DNA of 60,147 bases from JBBIRT01 sp037441725 (GTDB lineage Bacteria; Desulfobacterota; BSN033; UBA1163): positions 1-60,147 of the forward strand of contig JBBIRT010000001.1 in NCBI GenBank assembly GCA_037441725.1, read 5' to 3'. This document shows, one piece after another, positions 43,967 to 51,194 of this stretch; position 1 is the first letter of the stretch; each line of letters starts with the position of its first letter. The position numbers and the translations under genes were made by a program. The notes under the pieces were generated by a model. That model searched no databases. It had not been told where the DNA came from and was given only the letters and a program-made list of their open reading frames with translations.

Positions 43967-44409
43967 TTCCCCCTTAAAGGTTCCTCCTTCCGTCAACCCA
44001 TCACAACCTTCCAGGGCATAAGAAATTCTGTAGTTTTAGGAAGAGCTGGGGTTTTGGCTATAAAATTTTCTTCGACATCCCTGTCTAATTCCTCGAATGA
44101 GTGAGGTATTACTTAGAATCTTATCAGGCGGACAACCGCTCCTTCCGGATCATCATGGTTTTCCACTTCAGTAACCTTGAATATATTGACAGATCAATTT
44201 TTAATTCATATATTATGAATAATTACCCCCATTAAGAGGTCAAGCTGTTTGTTCCTTTCGAGGCAAAGCTTAACGATTGGAGCTTGCAGCAAGGATAGGT
44301 TAATCTCCTTATGAGTGAACCCAGGGTTTGATGACCCATGTCAGTTATCCCAATAGAGTGCCTATGAGGCTCTATTGGGGTTTACTCTCAGGGAAAGGAG
44401 GGAGATGGA
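43967..44409 (+). other. Long intergenic region and structured leader of the FmdB-like gene
   Basis: The first 215 bases hold nothing I can support. From about 44221 a transcript from the consensus promoter would run about 190 bases to the small gene. That leader can form GCAA-a-GCT/AGCTTGC (44263-44270 with 44281-44287) and a perfect 10-bp stem CCCAATAGAG/CTCTATTGGG (44349-44358 with 44370-44379), with no T run after it. It matches no riboswitch class I know. Confidence 0.5.
44186..44214 (+). promoter_or_regulatory. Strong sigma-70 promoter upstream of the FmdB-like gene
   Basis: TTGACA (44186-44191), 17-base spacer, TATATT (44209-44214): perfect -35 and 5 of 6 at -10. Confidence 0.75.
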
Positions 44410-44574
44410 ATGCCCAGCTATGACTACCGGTGCCTGAATTGCAATAAGAAATTTACTGCCAACCTAAGCATCCAGGAGCACGATGCTGGGAAGGCAAAAT
44501 GCCCAAAGTGTGGGGGGAAGAAGTTGGAGCAACTTATTACCGCTTTTCAGGTTAAGACCTCCAAGAAGAGTTAG
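44410..44574 (+). CDS. FmdB-family small zinc-ribbon protein
   Basis: 54 residues: PSYDYRCLNCNKKFTAN then AKCPKCGGKKLEQLITAFQV, i.e. two CxxC knuckles (CLNC and CPKC) of the FmdB/CxxC regulatory-protein zinc ribbon, whose biological role is unclear; members lie near diverse operons. AAAGGAGGG is at 44395-44403, well placed. It is followed by a T-tract terminator, so it forms its own transcription unit with an unusually long leader. Confidence 0.88.
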   Translation: MPSYDYRCLNCNKKFTANLSIQEHDAGKAKCPKCGGKKLEQLITAFQVKTSKKS

Positions 44575-44617
44575 GGGATTTATTAAAAAGGTTAACATTA
44601 AATTTAACAAGGACAAG

Positions 44618-44660
44618 GCTAAGGTTAAAAGATTCATTTCTAAATCTTAGCTTTTTTTTT
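44618..44660 (+). terminator. Terminator after the FmdB-like gene
   Basis: GCTAAGGTT (44618-44626) pairs with AATCTTAGC (44643-44651) with one wobble, followed by nine T. Confidence 0.8.
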
Positions 44661-44713
44661 ATTTAAAAAAATGGTGCACTTTTAATTTGCAAATGACAAC
44701 GACGAAATTTTAC

Positions 44714-44742
44714 TTGACAAAATATATGGCTTATGTTACTCA
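44714..44742 (+). promoter_or_regulatory. Candidate promoter of the aromatic biosynthesis operon
   Basis: TTGACA (44714-44719), 17 bases, TACTCA (44737-44742) preceded by TGT (extended -10). The start would be near 44749, 15 bases before the leader ATG. Confidence 0.55.
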
Positions 44743-44764
44743 ACAATTGAATTAAGGACGTAAT

Positions 44765-44866
44765 ATGGATCAGCAAAGAGTTTTTAATTGGAGCAGTGAG
44801 TTTAATTTTTACTGGTTTTGGTTTATCCACAACCACCCACTGTTTCTGGCTGATCTCAATCAATAG
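44765..44866 (+). CDS. Leader peptide for general aromatic amino acid attenuation
   Basis: 33-residue peptide, AAGGA (44754-44758) six bases before the ATG. Ten of 33 residues are aromatic; the run FNFYWFWF (residues 13-20) mixes Phe, Tyr and Trp codons. Codons W17-F18-W19 overlap hairpin arm A (44813-44821). A ribosome starved for any of the three amino acids would stall here and influence the attenuator downstream. Directly upstream of the shikimate and phenylalanine genes, it fits the purpose exactly. No homolog known to me; it is called from composition, ribosome site, position and downstream RNA structure. Confidence 0.78.
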   Translation: MDQQRVFNWSSEFNFYWFWFIHNHPLFLADLNQ

Positions 44867-44921
44867 GAGTTATCAGTTAGGCCGTGGGTAGGTTGAATGA
44901 CCCACGGCCTTTTCTCTTTTT
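44813..44921 (+). promoter_or_regulatory. Aromatic attenuator: A:B, B:C and C:D alternatives
   Basis: A TGGTTTTGG (44813-44821) pairs with B CCACAACCA (44827-44835, one mismatch). B region CCACCCAC (44833-44840) pairs with C GTGGGT-a-GG (44884-44892). C:D is a perfect 11-bp terminator AGGCCGTGGGT (44879-44889) with ACCCACGGCCT (44900-44910), then TTTCTCTTTTT. A ribosome stalled on the aromatic codons masks A, frees B for C and blocks the terminator; one at the stop codon allows it. Confidence 0.72.
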
Positions 44922-44959
44922 AAAGGCCGTGGAGGGAGTTGTCCCTTACGGCCTTTTTT
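44922..44959 (+). terminator. Second, related terminator before ADTH synthase
   Basis: AAAGGCCGT (44922-44930) with ACGGCCTTT (44948-44956), inner GGG/CCC, then a T run. Its left arm also pairs with 44904-44912 (ACGGCCTTT), a 9-bp alternative that would break both terminators. Confidence 0.72.
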
Positions 44960-44984
44960 ATTTGAAGAAAGGAGGAAGAAGGCG

Positions 44985-45782
44985 ATGATTGGGAAAAGGA
45001 TCCGTTTGGAGCGTATCATGAATCGAGAGACAGGAAAAACCGTTATCGTTCCCATGGACCATGGAGTCACTATTGGACCGGTAACAGGTTTGATCAATCT
45101 CCCAGAAACGGTGAATGCTATTGCAAATGGAGGAGCGAATGCGTTTGTGGTCCATAAGGGGGTGGCTGAGGCCGGGCACCGAAGGAGGGGGAAGGATGTG
45201 GGTCTGATCATCCATCTTTCGGCGAGTACCCAGATGGCACCTGACCCAAATTCAAAGACCATGGTATGCACGGTGGAGGAGGCAATCAAATTAGGGGCCG
45301 ATGGGGTATCCATCCATGTCAACCTTGGTGCTGAAGACGAGAGATCGATGCTCAATGATCTTGGCAACGTTGGCAGGATAGCCATGGAGTGGGGAATGCC
45401 CCTTTTGGCCATGATGTATACCAGAGGTCCAAAGGTGAAGAATGAATATGATGTAAAATTGGTGAAGCACGCTGCCCGAGTAGGGGCTGAACTTGGAGCA
45501 GATATTGTTAAAGTGGTCTATACCGGCTCTCCTGAAAGTTTTAGGGAGGTAGTGGAAGGGTGTTTTGTTCCTGTTGTCATCGCAGGGGGGGAAAAGATGG
45601 GAAATGATGAGGACATCATCGAAATGGTAAGAGGAGCAATGACAGCAGGGGCTGCAGGGGTCTCCATTGGGAGGAATGTCTTTCAACACAAAGATCCTGA
45701 AAAGATCGTTCAGAGGATTAGCCAGATTGTCCACGGGACTACAGGAGAAGAAAAGGTGGCAGCCATAGGAGTAAGAAGATGA
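44985..45782 (+). CDS. 2-amino-3,7-dideoxy-D-threo-hept-6-ulosonate (ADTH) synthase
   Basis: Archaeal-type first step of 3-dehydroquinate formation (MJ0400 family, class I aldolase fold), 265 residues. Makes ADTH from L-aspartate semialdehyde and a ketohexose phosphate derivative. Seen: TVIVPMDHGVTIGP, GANAFVVHKGVAEAGH, GADGVSIHVNLG, DIVKVVYTGSPESFREVVEG (catalytic Lys) and VPVVIAGGEKMG. Could be confused with DhnA aldolase, but its overlap with 3-dehydroquinate synthase II (45779) fixes the role. AAAGGAGG is upstream. First structural gene after the attenuator. Confidence 0.93.
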   Translation: MIGKRIRLERIMNRETGKTVIVPMDHGVTIGPVTGLINLPETVNAIANGGANAFVVHKGVAEAGHRRRGKDVGLIIHLSASTQMAPDPNSKTMVCTVEEAIKLGADGVSIHVNLGAEDERSMLNDLGNVGRIAMEWGMPLLAMMYTRGPKVKNEYDVKLVKHAARVGAELGADIVKVVYTGSPESFREVVEGCFVPVVIAGGEKMGNDEDIIEMVRGAMTAGAAGVSIGRNVFQHKDPEKIVQRISQIVHGTTGEEKVAAIGVRR

Positions 45783-46771
45783 AAAAGATCTGGGTAAAAG
45801 CCATTCCCTGGAATAAAGAACTTGCCGTGACTGCCTTGGAATGTGGCGCTGATGCCCTATGGATTCCTGCTGGGATGACCCAAGAGGTAAAGAGGATGGG
45901 AATCATCCCGACTATTTCTGAGGATGGCGATCTCATGCTCCATCATGACGTGGTCATTAAAGAGATTCGGGAGAAGAAGGATGAGGAAGAGATCCTTAGT
46001 ATAAGTGGTTCCAAAAAAGTGATTGTGAGAAGTGAGAATTGGAAGATCATCCCTCTTGAGAATTTATTGAGTAAGACCCGTAACATTTTTATTGAAATTA
46101 ATGATCTGAAAGAGGCAGAAACAGCATTTGGGATTCTCGAAAGAGGAGTGGATGGGGTGGTGATTGATCATCCTGATCCCGGGGTGGTTCGGCACATCCT
46201 TCAGACCCTAAAAAAGGGAAGAGAAAAGATTGACCTCCTTACCGCAAGGATGGTTCGAATTGAACCCATTGGCATGGGAGATCGGGTGTGTGTGGATACC
46301 TGCTCTTCAATGACACAAGGTGAAGGGATGCTTATTGGGAATAGTAGCCAAGCCTTTTTTCTCATCCATTCTGAGAGCATTGAAAATCCTTTTGCTCATC
46401 CTAGGCCTTTTCGGGTCAATGCAGGAGCAGTGCACGCTTATATTCTTATGGCCAATGGACAGACTCAATATCTTTCGGAGCTGAAATCTGGAGATCAGGT
46501 CTTGGTAGCAAATTTTAAGGGCCACTGCTATCCTGCCGTCGTGGGAAGGGCAAAGGTGGAAAAGAGGCCATTGGTTCTCTTAGAGGCTGAAGAGAGCAGC
46601 CAGATCATTTCGACCATCCTACAGAATGCAGAAACGATTCGACTTACTGCTCCTTCAGGTGAGGCCATTTCAATCGTCGATCTCAAACAGGGGGATGAAG
46701 TTTTAATCTATAGGGAGGGATCGGCAAGGCACTTTGGGGTCAGGATTGAAGAGAAAATTATTGAGAGATAG
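45779..46771 (+). CDS. 3-dehydroquinate synthase II
   Basis: Converts ADTH to 3-dehydroquinate with NAD (MJ1249 family), 330 residues. Seen: KKIWVKAIPWNKELAVTAL at the start, then LTARMVRIEPIGMGDRVCVDTCSSMTQGEGMLIGNSSQAFFLIHSE and HPRPFRVNAGAVHAYILM, all characteristic. It replaces AroB, which is not present here. Overlaps the previous gene by 4 bases and the aroD start. Together the two genes bypass DAHP synthase and the pentose-phosphate-derived precursor. Confidence 0.95.
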   Translation: MKKIWVKAIPWNKELAVTALECGADALWIPAGMTQEVKRMGIIPTISEDGDLMLHHDVVIKEIREKKDEEEILSISGSKKVIVRSENWKIIPLENLLSKTRNIFIEINDLKEAETAFGILERGVDGVVIDHPDPGVVRHILQTLKKGREKIDLLTARMVRIEPIGMGDRVCVDTCSSMTQGEGMLIGNSSQAFFLIHSESIENPFAHPRPFRVNAGAVHAYILMANGQTQYLSELKSGDQVLVANFKGHCYPAVVGRAKVEKRPLVLLEAEESSQIISTILQNAETIRLTAPSGEAISIVDLKQGDEVLIYREGSARHFGVRIEEKIIER

Positions 46772-47447
46772 AGGACAGCCAAGGATTTGTGTTCCTATTG
46801 TTGAGACCTCATTGAACCAAGCCCAGAAAAATGTCTACCAAGCAAGTAAGATAGCTGACCTGATCGAACTCCGAATGGATTATCTGAAAACCCCTCAAGT
46901 CCCCACCTTCCTCAACGATAGGGAAAAGCCTTTTATTATTACCCATCGAAGAAAAGAAGAAGGAGGAAAGCATAAGAGGGACGAAAAGAAGAGATTCGAA
47001 ACCTTGGAAGAAGCTATTCTCCAGGGAGTTGAGTATGTGGATGTGGAGGTAAGAAGTCAGAGATCCCTTTTACATCATTTAATCTCCCATAGAAGAGAGA
47101 CCAGGATCATCCTTTCGTACCATGATTTCCAAAAAACCCCATCGATCAAGGAGTTAAAGAACCTTTTTAATCATATGGTCCAATGGGATGTAGATATCAT
47201 TAAAATTGTTACGTTGGCCCAATCCTGGGAAGATAATTTAAATATTCTATCCCTTATTCCCTATTCAAGAAAAAGAAATCAGGAGATTTTGGCCTTCTGT
47301 ATGGGATCAAAAGGAAAGATCAGTCGTATCCTCTCCCCTCTTATGGGAGGGGCATGGACCTATGCTACCCTCAATAGAGGAAAGGGATCTGCCCCTGGGC
47401 AGTTGACTGTTTACGAGGTAAAGGAAATCTGGGAGAGACTTAGATGA
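46761..47447 (+). CDS. aroD: 3-dehydroquinate dehydratase, type I
   Basis: Dehydrates 3-dehydroquinate to 3-dehydroshikimate by Schiff-base chemistry, about 228 residues. Seen: DLIELRMDYL (substrate-binding Glu/Arg), LSYHDF (catalytic His), DIIKIVTLA (Schiff-base Lys), and FCMGSKGKISRILSPLMGGAWTYATL. The start is ambiguous: TTG 46761 overlaps the synthase stop; in-frame TTG codons at 46746 and 46734 are alternatives. It overlaps aroE by 4 bases. Confidence 0.9.
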   Translation: MRDRGQPRICVPIVETSLNQAQKNVYQASKIADLIELRMDYLKTPQVPTFLNDREKPFIITHRRKEEGGKHKRDEKKRFETLEEAILQGVEYVDVEVRSQRSLLHHLISHRRETRIILSYHDFQKTPSIKELKNLFNHMVQWDVDIIKIVTLAQSWEDNLNILSLIPYSRKRNQEILAFCMGSKGKISRILSPLMGGAWTYATLNRGKGSAPGQLTVYEVKEIWERLR

Positions 47448-48262
47448 TTGATGCACAAACAGCGATTTATGGAGTGATTGGGAATCCAGTCACCCATAGC
47501 CTGAGTCCAATGCTTCACAATGCAGCCTTCAGGAGAATAGGATTAAATGCGGTCTATCTGGCCTTTGAGGTAAGGAATCTCAAAGAGGCCATCTATGGAA
47601 TAAAAGCCCTTGGTATTCGAGGAGTGAGCGTGATCTTACCCTTTAAGACTCAGGTCATTCCCCTTCTTGACGAAGTTGATGGAGTTGCAAAGAAGATCAA
47701 TGCAGTCAATACCATTCAGAATCGAGACGGAAGGTTAATCGGTTATAATACCGATTGGTGGGCCGCCATGGAGGCATTGGAAGAGAAGGTGGATCTGAAA
47801 GGGAAAAGAGTTCTGCTCTTGGGAGCAGGGGGTGCTGCGAGGGCTATAGGTTTTGGCTTAAAAGAGAGAGGGGCGCAGGGGATCATCTCTAATCGGTCGA
47901 TGAAGAGAGGGATGGAGCTGGCTCAGGATTTGGGTTTTGATTATAAACCTCTCGCCTCCTTAGAAGGGGTAGAGTTTGAGGTAGTGATCAATGCCACCTC
48001 CGTTGGCATGTGGCCAAATGAAAACGAGAGCCCCCTTCCAAAAGCTTTTTTAAGGGAACGGGTAGTGGTGATGGATATTGTTTATCATCCTTTAAAAACC
48101 AGATTCCTGAGAGATGCTGAGGATCGGGGGTGTCTGACCATTGATGGGATAGAGATGTTAGCCCGTCAGGCAGTGGGACAACTGGAAATCTGGACAGGGC
48201 AGAGACTTTCAATTCATCCAATTAAAGAGGACCTTAGAAAGGAATGGCTGAAAAAGGAATGA
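47444..48262 (+). CDS. aroE: Shikimate dehydrogenase
   Basis: NADP-dependent reduction of 3-dehydroshikimate, 272 residues. Seen: VIGNPVTHSLSPMLHNAAF (shikimate-binding), VILPFKTQVIPLLDEVDGVAKKINAVNTI (catalytic Lys in PFKT), NTDWWAAM, the dinucleotide motif LLGAGGAARAI and NRSMKRG. Overlaps both neighbours, aroD by 4 bases and aroA by 19, indicating tight coupling. Confidence 0.96.
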   Translation: MIDAQTAIYGVIGNPVTHSLSPMLHNAAFRRIGLNAVYLAFEVRNLKEAIYGIKALGIRGVSVILPFKTQVIPLLDEVDGVAKKINAVNTIQNRDGRLIGYNTDWWAAMEALEEKVDLKGKRVLLLGAGGAARAIGFGLKERGAQGIISNRSMKRGMELAQDLGFDYKPLASLEGVEFEVVINATSVGMWPNENESPLPKAFLRERVVVMDIVYHPLKTRFLRDAEDRGCLTIDGIEMLARQAVGQLEIWTGQRLSIHPIKEDLRKEWLKKE

Positions 48263-49515
48263 TGGAGGTTAAACCGGTTGATCATTGTGATGCAGTGATT
48301 ACTATTCCTGGCTCCAAGAGCTATACTCATAGAGCCCTTATGATCTCAGCCTTAGCAGAGGGAGAATCGATCTTAATCCATCCCTCACAAAATGATGATA
48401 CGGAGCAAACCATTCAGGGATTAAATTACTTTGGAATCCATACTTCTCAAAAGATTGACGGGCTTCATGTCTTTGGAAGGGGTGGCAGGCTGGAAGGAGG
48501 GGATGAGGATATTTTTGTCGGAAATTCGGGATCCTCCATGAGGTTTCTTGCCGCCCTTTCTGCCCTTAGGAATGGAAGCACCCAATTGGATGGCGATGAA
48601 AGGATGAGGGAACGTCCGATTGGAGATCTTTTAAGTGGATTGAGGCAATTGGGAGTTGAGGCCTATTCTAAGGAGAGGGAGGGTTTTCCACCTGTTATGA
48701 TCAAATCTCACGGCCTTAAAGGTGGAAAAGCAAGGATAAGAGGAGAAGAGAGCAGTCAGTATCTATCCGGCCTTTTGATGATTGCTCCTTATGCCCAAGA
48801 AGATGTTTACCTGGAGGTAACGGGTTCACTGGTTTCATCCCCTTATATCGATGTCACCCTTGATGTCATGTCCGGTTTTGGTGTAAAAGTAGAAAGAGAA
48901 GGGTATCGTTCCTTTTTAGTGAGAGCAGGACAGCGGTATCAACCCCGATGGTATCAGATCGAGGGAGATGCATCTAATGCATCCTTTTTCTTCGCTGCGG
49001 CAGCCATTACGAACGGGAAGATAAAGGTGGTAAATTATAATCCCTATTCCGTTCAAGGGGATGTTAGATTCTTAGACATCTTAGAGGGGATGGGGTGTGA
49101 AATCATTCGTGGAGAGGATTGGGCAGAAGTTCGTGGAAGGGATCTTCACGGGATAGATATTGATATGGGTGAAACTCCCGACTTGGTTCCAACCCTATCT
49201 GTCACAGCAGCATTTGCCAGAGGAGAAACCTGGATAAGAAGGATTGGGCATCTCCGCTTGAAGGAATCAGATCGGATTAAAGCCATTACGGTGGGATTGC
49301 GTAGCATGGGCATCCAGGTCAGAGAAGGGGAGGATTGGCTGAGGATTAAAGGGGGAGGGGCTCATGGTGCAGCGATTGAGCCATTCGGTGACCATCGAAT
49401 CGCAATGAGCTTTGCCATTGCAGGGTTGGTGGTTCCTGGGATCAAGATTCAAGAAGAGCAGTGTGTAAACAAGTCTTTCCCTGAGTTTTGGGAAAGACTG
49501 AAGCAGCTCCATTGA
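48244..49515 (+). CDS. aroA: 3-phosphoshikimate 1-carboxyvinyltransferase (EPSP synthase)
   Basis: Adds enolpyruvate to shikimate 3-phosphate, 423 residues. Seen: IPGSKSYTHRALMISALAEG (PEP and S3P binding), NSGSSMRFLAALSAL (where class I enzymes have NAGTAMR), DGDERMRERPIGDLLSGLRQLG, DASNASFFFAAAAI, LRLKESDRIKAI and EPFGDHRIAMSFAI. The active-site NSGSSMR variation recalls archaeal-type EPSP synthases. Several ATG codons (48244, 48259, 48262) are possible starts. Confidence 0.95.
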   Translation: MAEKGMMEVKPVDHCDAVITIPGSKSYTHRALMISALAEGESILIHPSQNDDTEQTIQGLNYFGIHTSQKIDGLHVFGRGGRLEGGDEDIFVGNSGSSMRFLAALSALRNGSTQLDGDERMRERPIGDLLSGLRQLGVEAYSKEREGFPPVMIKSHGLKGGKARIRGEESSQYLSGLLMIAPYAQEDVYLEVTGSLVSSPYIDVTLDVMSGFGVKVEREGYRSFLVRAGQRYQPRWYQIEGDASNASFFFAAAAITNGKIKVVNYNPYSVQGDVRFLDILEGMGCEIIRGEDWAEVRGRDLHGIDIDMGETPDLVPTLSVTAAFARGETWIRRIGHLRLKESDRIKAITVGLRSMGIQVREGEDWLRIKGGGAHGAAIEPFGDHRIAMSFAIAGLVVPGIKIQEEQCVNKSFPEFWERLKQLH

Positions 49516-49589
49516 GCCGAATCTAAGGGTCAAAGGTTTAAATAAAATTTCAACGATCATTGGCTGGATGGGGGACTCTTTACGGTTTT

Positions 49590-50120
49590 ATGAACATCGT
49601 TTTGATCGGTTATCGGGGAGCTGGGAAAACGGTTGTTGGAAAACAATTAGCCTCCCATTTAGGAATGAAATTTATCGATATTGATCACCTCATAGAGGAA
49701 CGATACCAAAAAAGGATTATTGATATTGTTGAATCCAAGGGATGGGATTATTTTCGAAACATAGAAAAACGTTTTATTCAGGAAATTTCAAGACAGGATC
49801 ATTTGGTGATTGCACCTGGAGGAGGGGCTGTCCTCGATGTGAATAACATCATCGCCTTAAAGAAAAAGGGGTTCATCATCTGGCTCAAGGCGGACCCGGA
49901 GATTCTTTATAGGCGATTAGAGGAAGATCAAAGATCGATGAGCCAAAGGCCTCCCCTCACAGATAAGGGTTCCTTAGAAGAGATCAAGGAGGTATTGGCC
50001 GAAAGGAATCCTTTATATGAATGGGCCTCTGAAGCCCAACTCGATACTACAATATTAAGTGTTAAAATGGTCGTGGATCGGGTGCTCTCTCTTCTTCAGG
50101 AGAGGATTGGGAGATTATAG
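49590..50120 (+). CDS. aroK: Shikimate kinase
   Basis: Phosphorylates shikimate, 176 residues. Seen: Walker A IGYRGAGKTVVGKQLA, FIDIDHLIEER (Mg/shikimate Asp), GWDYFRNIEKRF (shikimate Arg), APGGGAV, and SQRPPL (lid Arg). ATG 49590 places the P-loop at the N-terminus; an upstream TTG at 49560 adds ten residues with no better ribosome site. It starts after a 74-base gap, the largest within the operon. Confidence 0.93.
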   Translation: MNIVLIGYRGAGKTVVGKQLASHLGMKFIDIDHLIEERYQKRIIDIVESKGWDYFRNIEKRFIQEISRQDHLVIAPGGGAVLDVNNIIALKKKGFIIWLKADPEILYRRLEEDQRSMSQRPPLTDKGSLEEIKEVLAERNPLYEWASEAQLDTTILSVKMVVDRVLSLLQERIGRL

Positions 50121-50121
50121 C

Positions 50122-51180
50122 GTGGGAGGCAATTCCTTTGGGACCATTTTTAGGATCACCACATGGGGGGAGTCCCACGGAAGGGCATTGGGTGTTGTGA
50201 TTGATGGATGTCCTCCGAAAATCAGACTATCTCCTGAAGAGATTCAGATTGAATTGAATCGTCGAAGGCCTGGTCAGGGGACAGGAGCAACTTCCCGTAA
50301 TGAAAGGGACCGAGTAGAAATCCTCTCGGGCATTTTTGAGGGCCTAACCACTGGGACACCCATTTCCCTTCTGATATGGAATGAGGATGTTGACTCAAGC
50401 TCCTATGAGGAGTGGAAAGAGGTTTTCCGACCTGGTCATGCAGATTTTACCTATCAAGCAAAGTACGGGATTCGGGATTATAGGGGAGGTGGAAGGGCCT
50501 CAGCCAGGGAGACGGTGGCCAGGGTGGCTGCAGGAGCCATTGCGAAGAGAATCCTCGAAAGGGAGAGGATTACCATTTTGGCCTATACGGTTGAATTAGG
50601 TGGGATCCCTATATCCACATTTCATATTGAAGAGATTGAGAAAAATTCTTTAAGATGTCCTGATCAGAAGGCAGCCATCGAGATGGAAAAGAGGATCGAG
50701 GAGATTAAGGGAAGAGGAGATTCGATTGGAGGGGTAGTTGAGATTCTTGTTCGGGGTTGCCCTCCTGGGTTAGGAGAACCTGTTTTTGACAAGCTTGAGG
50801 CAGATTTGGCAAAAGGGCTGATGAGTATTGGGGCAGTGAAAGGAGTGGAGGTGGGAGCCGGATTCAGAGCGGCTCGGCTGTTAGGATCTCAGTGTAATGA
50901 TCCTATGGGTCCAAAGGGATTTGAAAAGAACGATGCAGGGGGAATCTTAGGAGGGATTTCGAATGGGGCTGATATTCTACTTCGTGTTGCGGTCAAACCT
51001 GTTCCTTCCATTCGTCTGGATCAGAGGACAGTGAATCGGGCAATGCAACCTGTTTCCATTCAAAATAGAGGGCGACATGATGTCTCTCCCATTCCAAGGA
51101 TCAATTCGGTCTGTGAGGCTATGGTTGCCATTGTTTTAGTGGACCATTTGCTCAGGCAAAAGGCCCTTGAAAGTCTTTAA
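50122..51180 (+). CDS. aroC: Chorismate synthase
   Basis: FMN-dependent 1,4-elimination giving chorismate, 352 residues. Seen: NSFGTIFRITTWGESHGRALGVVIDGCPP, RRPGQGTGATSRNERD, HADFTYQAKYGIRDYRGGGRASARETVARVAAGAIAK and GRHDVSPIPR, all family signatures. GTG 50122 starts one base after the aroK stop; a longer in-frame ATG at 50059 would overlap aroK by 62 bases. Confidence 0.96.
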   Translation: MGGNSFGTIFRITTWGESHGRALGVVIDGCPPKIRLSPEEIQIELNRRRPGQGTGATSRNERDRVEILSGIFEGLTTGTPISLLIWNEDVDSSSYEEWKEVFRPGHADFTYQAKYGIRDYRGGGRASARETVARVAAGAIAKRILERERITILAYTVELGGIPISTFHIEEIEKNSLRCPDQKAAIEMEKRIEEIKGRGDSIGGVVEILVRGCPPGLGEPVFDKLEADLAKGLMSIGAVKGVEVGAGFRAARLLGSQCNDPMGPKGFEKNDAGGILGGISNGADILLRVAVKPVPSIRLDQRTVNRAMQPVSIQNRGRHDVSPIPRINSVCEAMVAIVLVDHLLRQKALESL

Positions 51181-51194
51181 AAAGGATTATCTCA

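Noticed and set aside
44097..44174. 25-codon open frame upstream of the FmdB promoter
   Set aside because: No ribosome site, no recognisable sequence and no supporting context.
44221..44409. c-di-GMP (GEMM) riboswitch suggested by GGCAAAGC
   Set aside because: Only one short piece matches; the second conserved segment and the receptor layout are missing.
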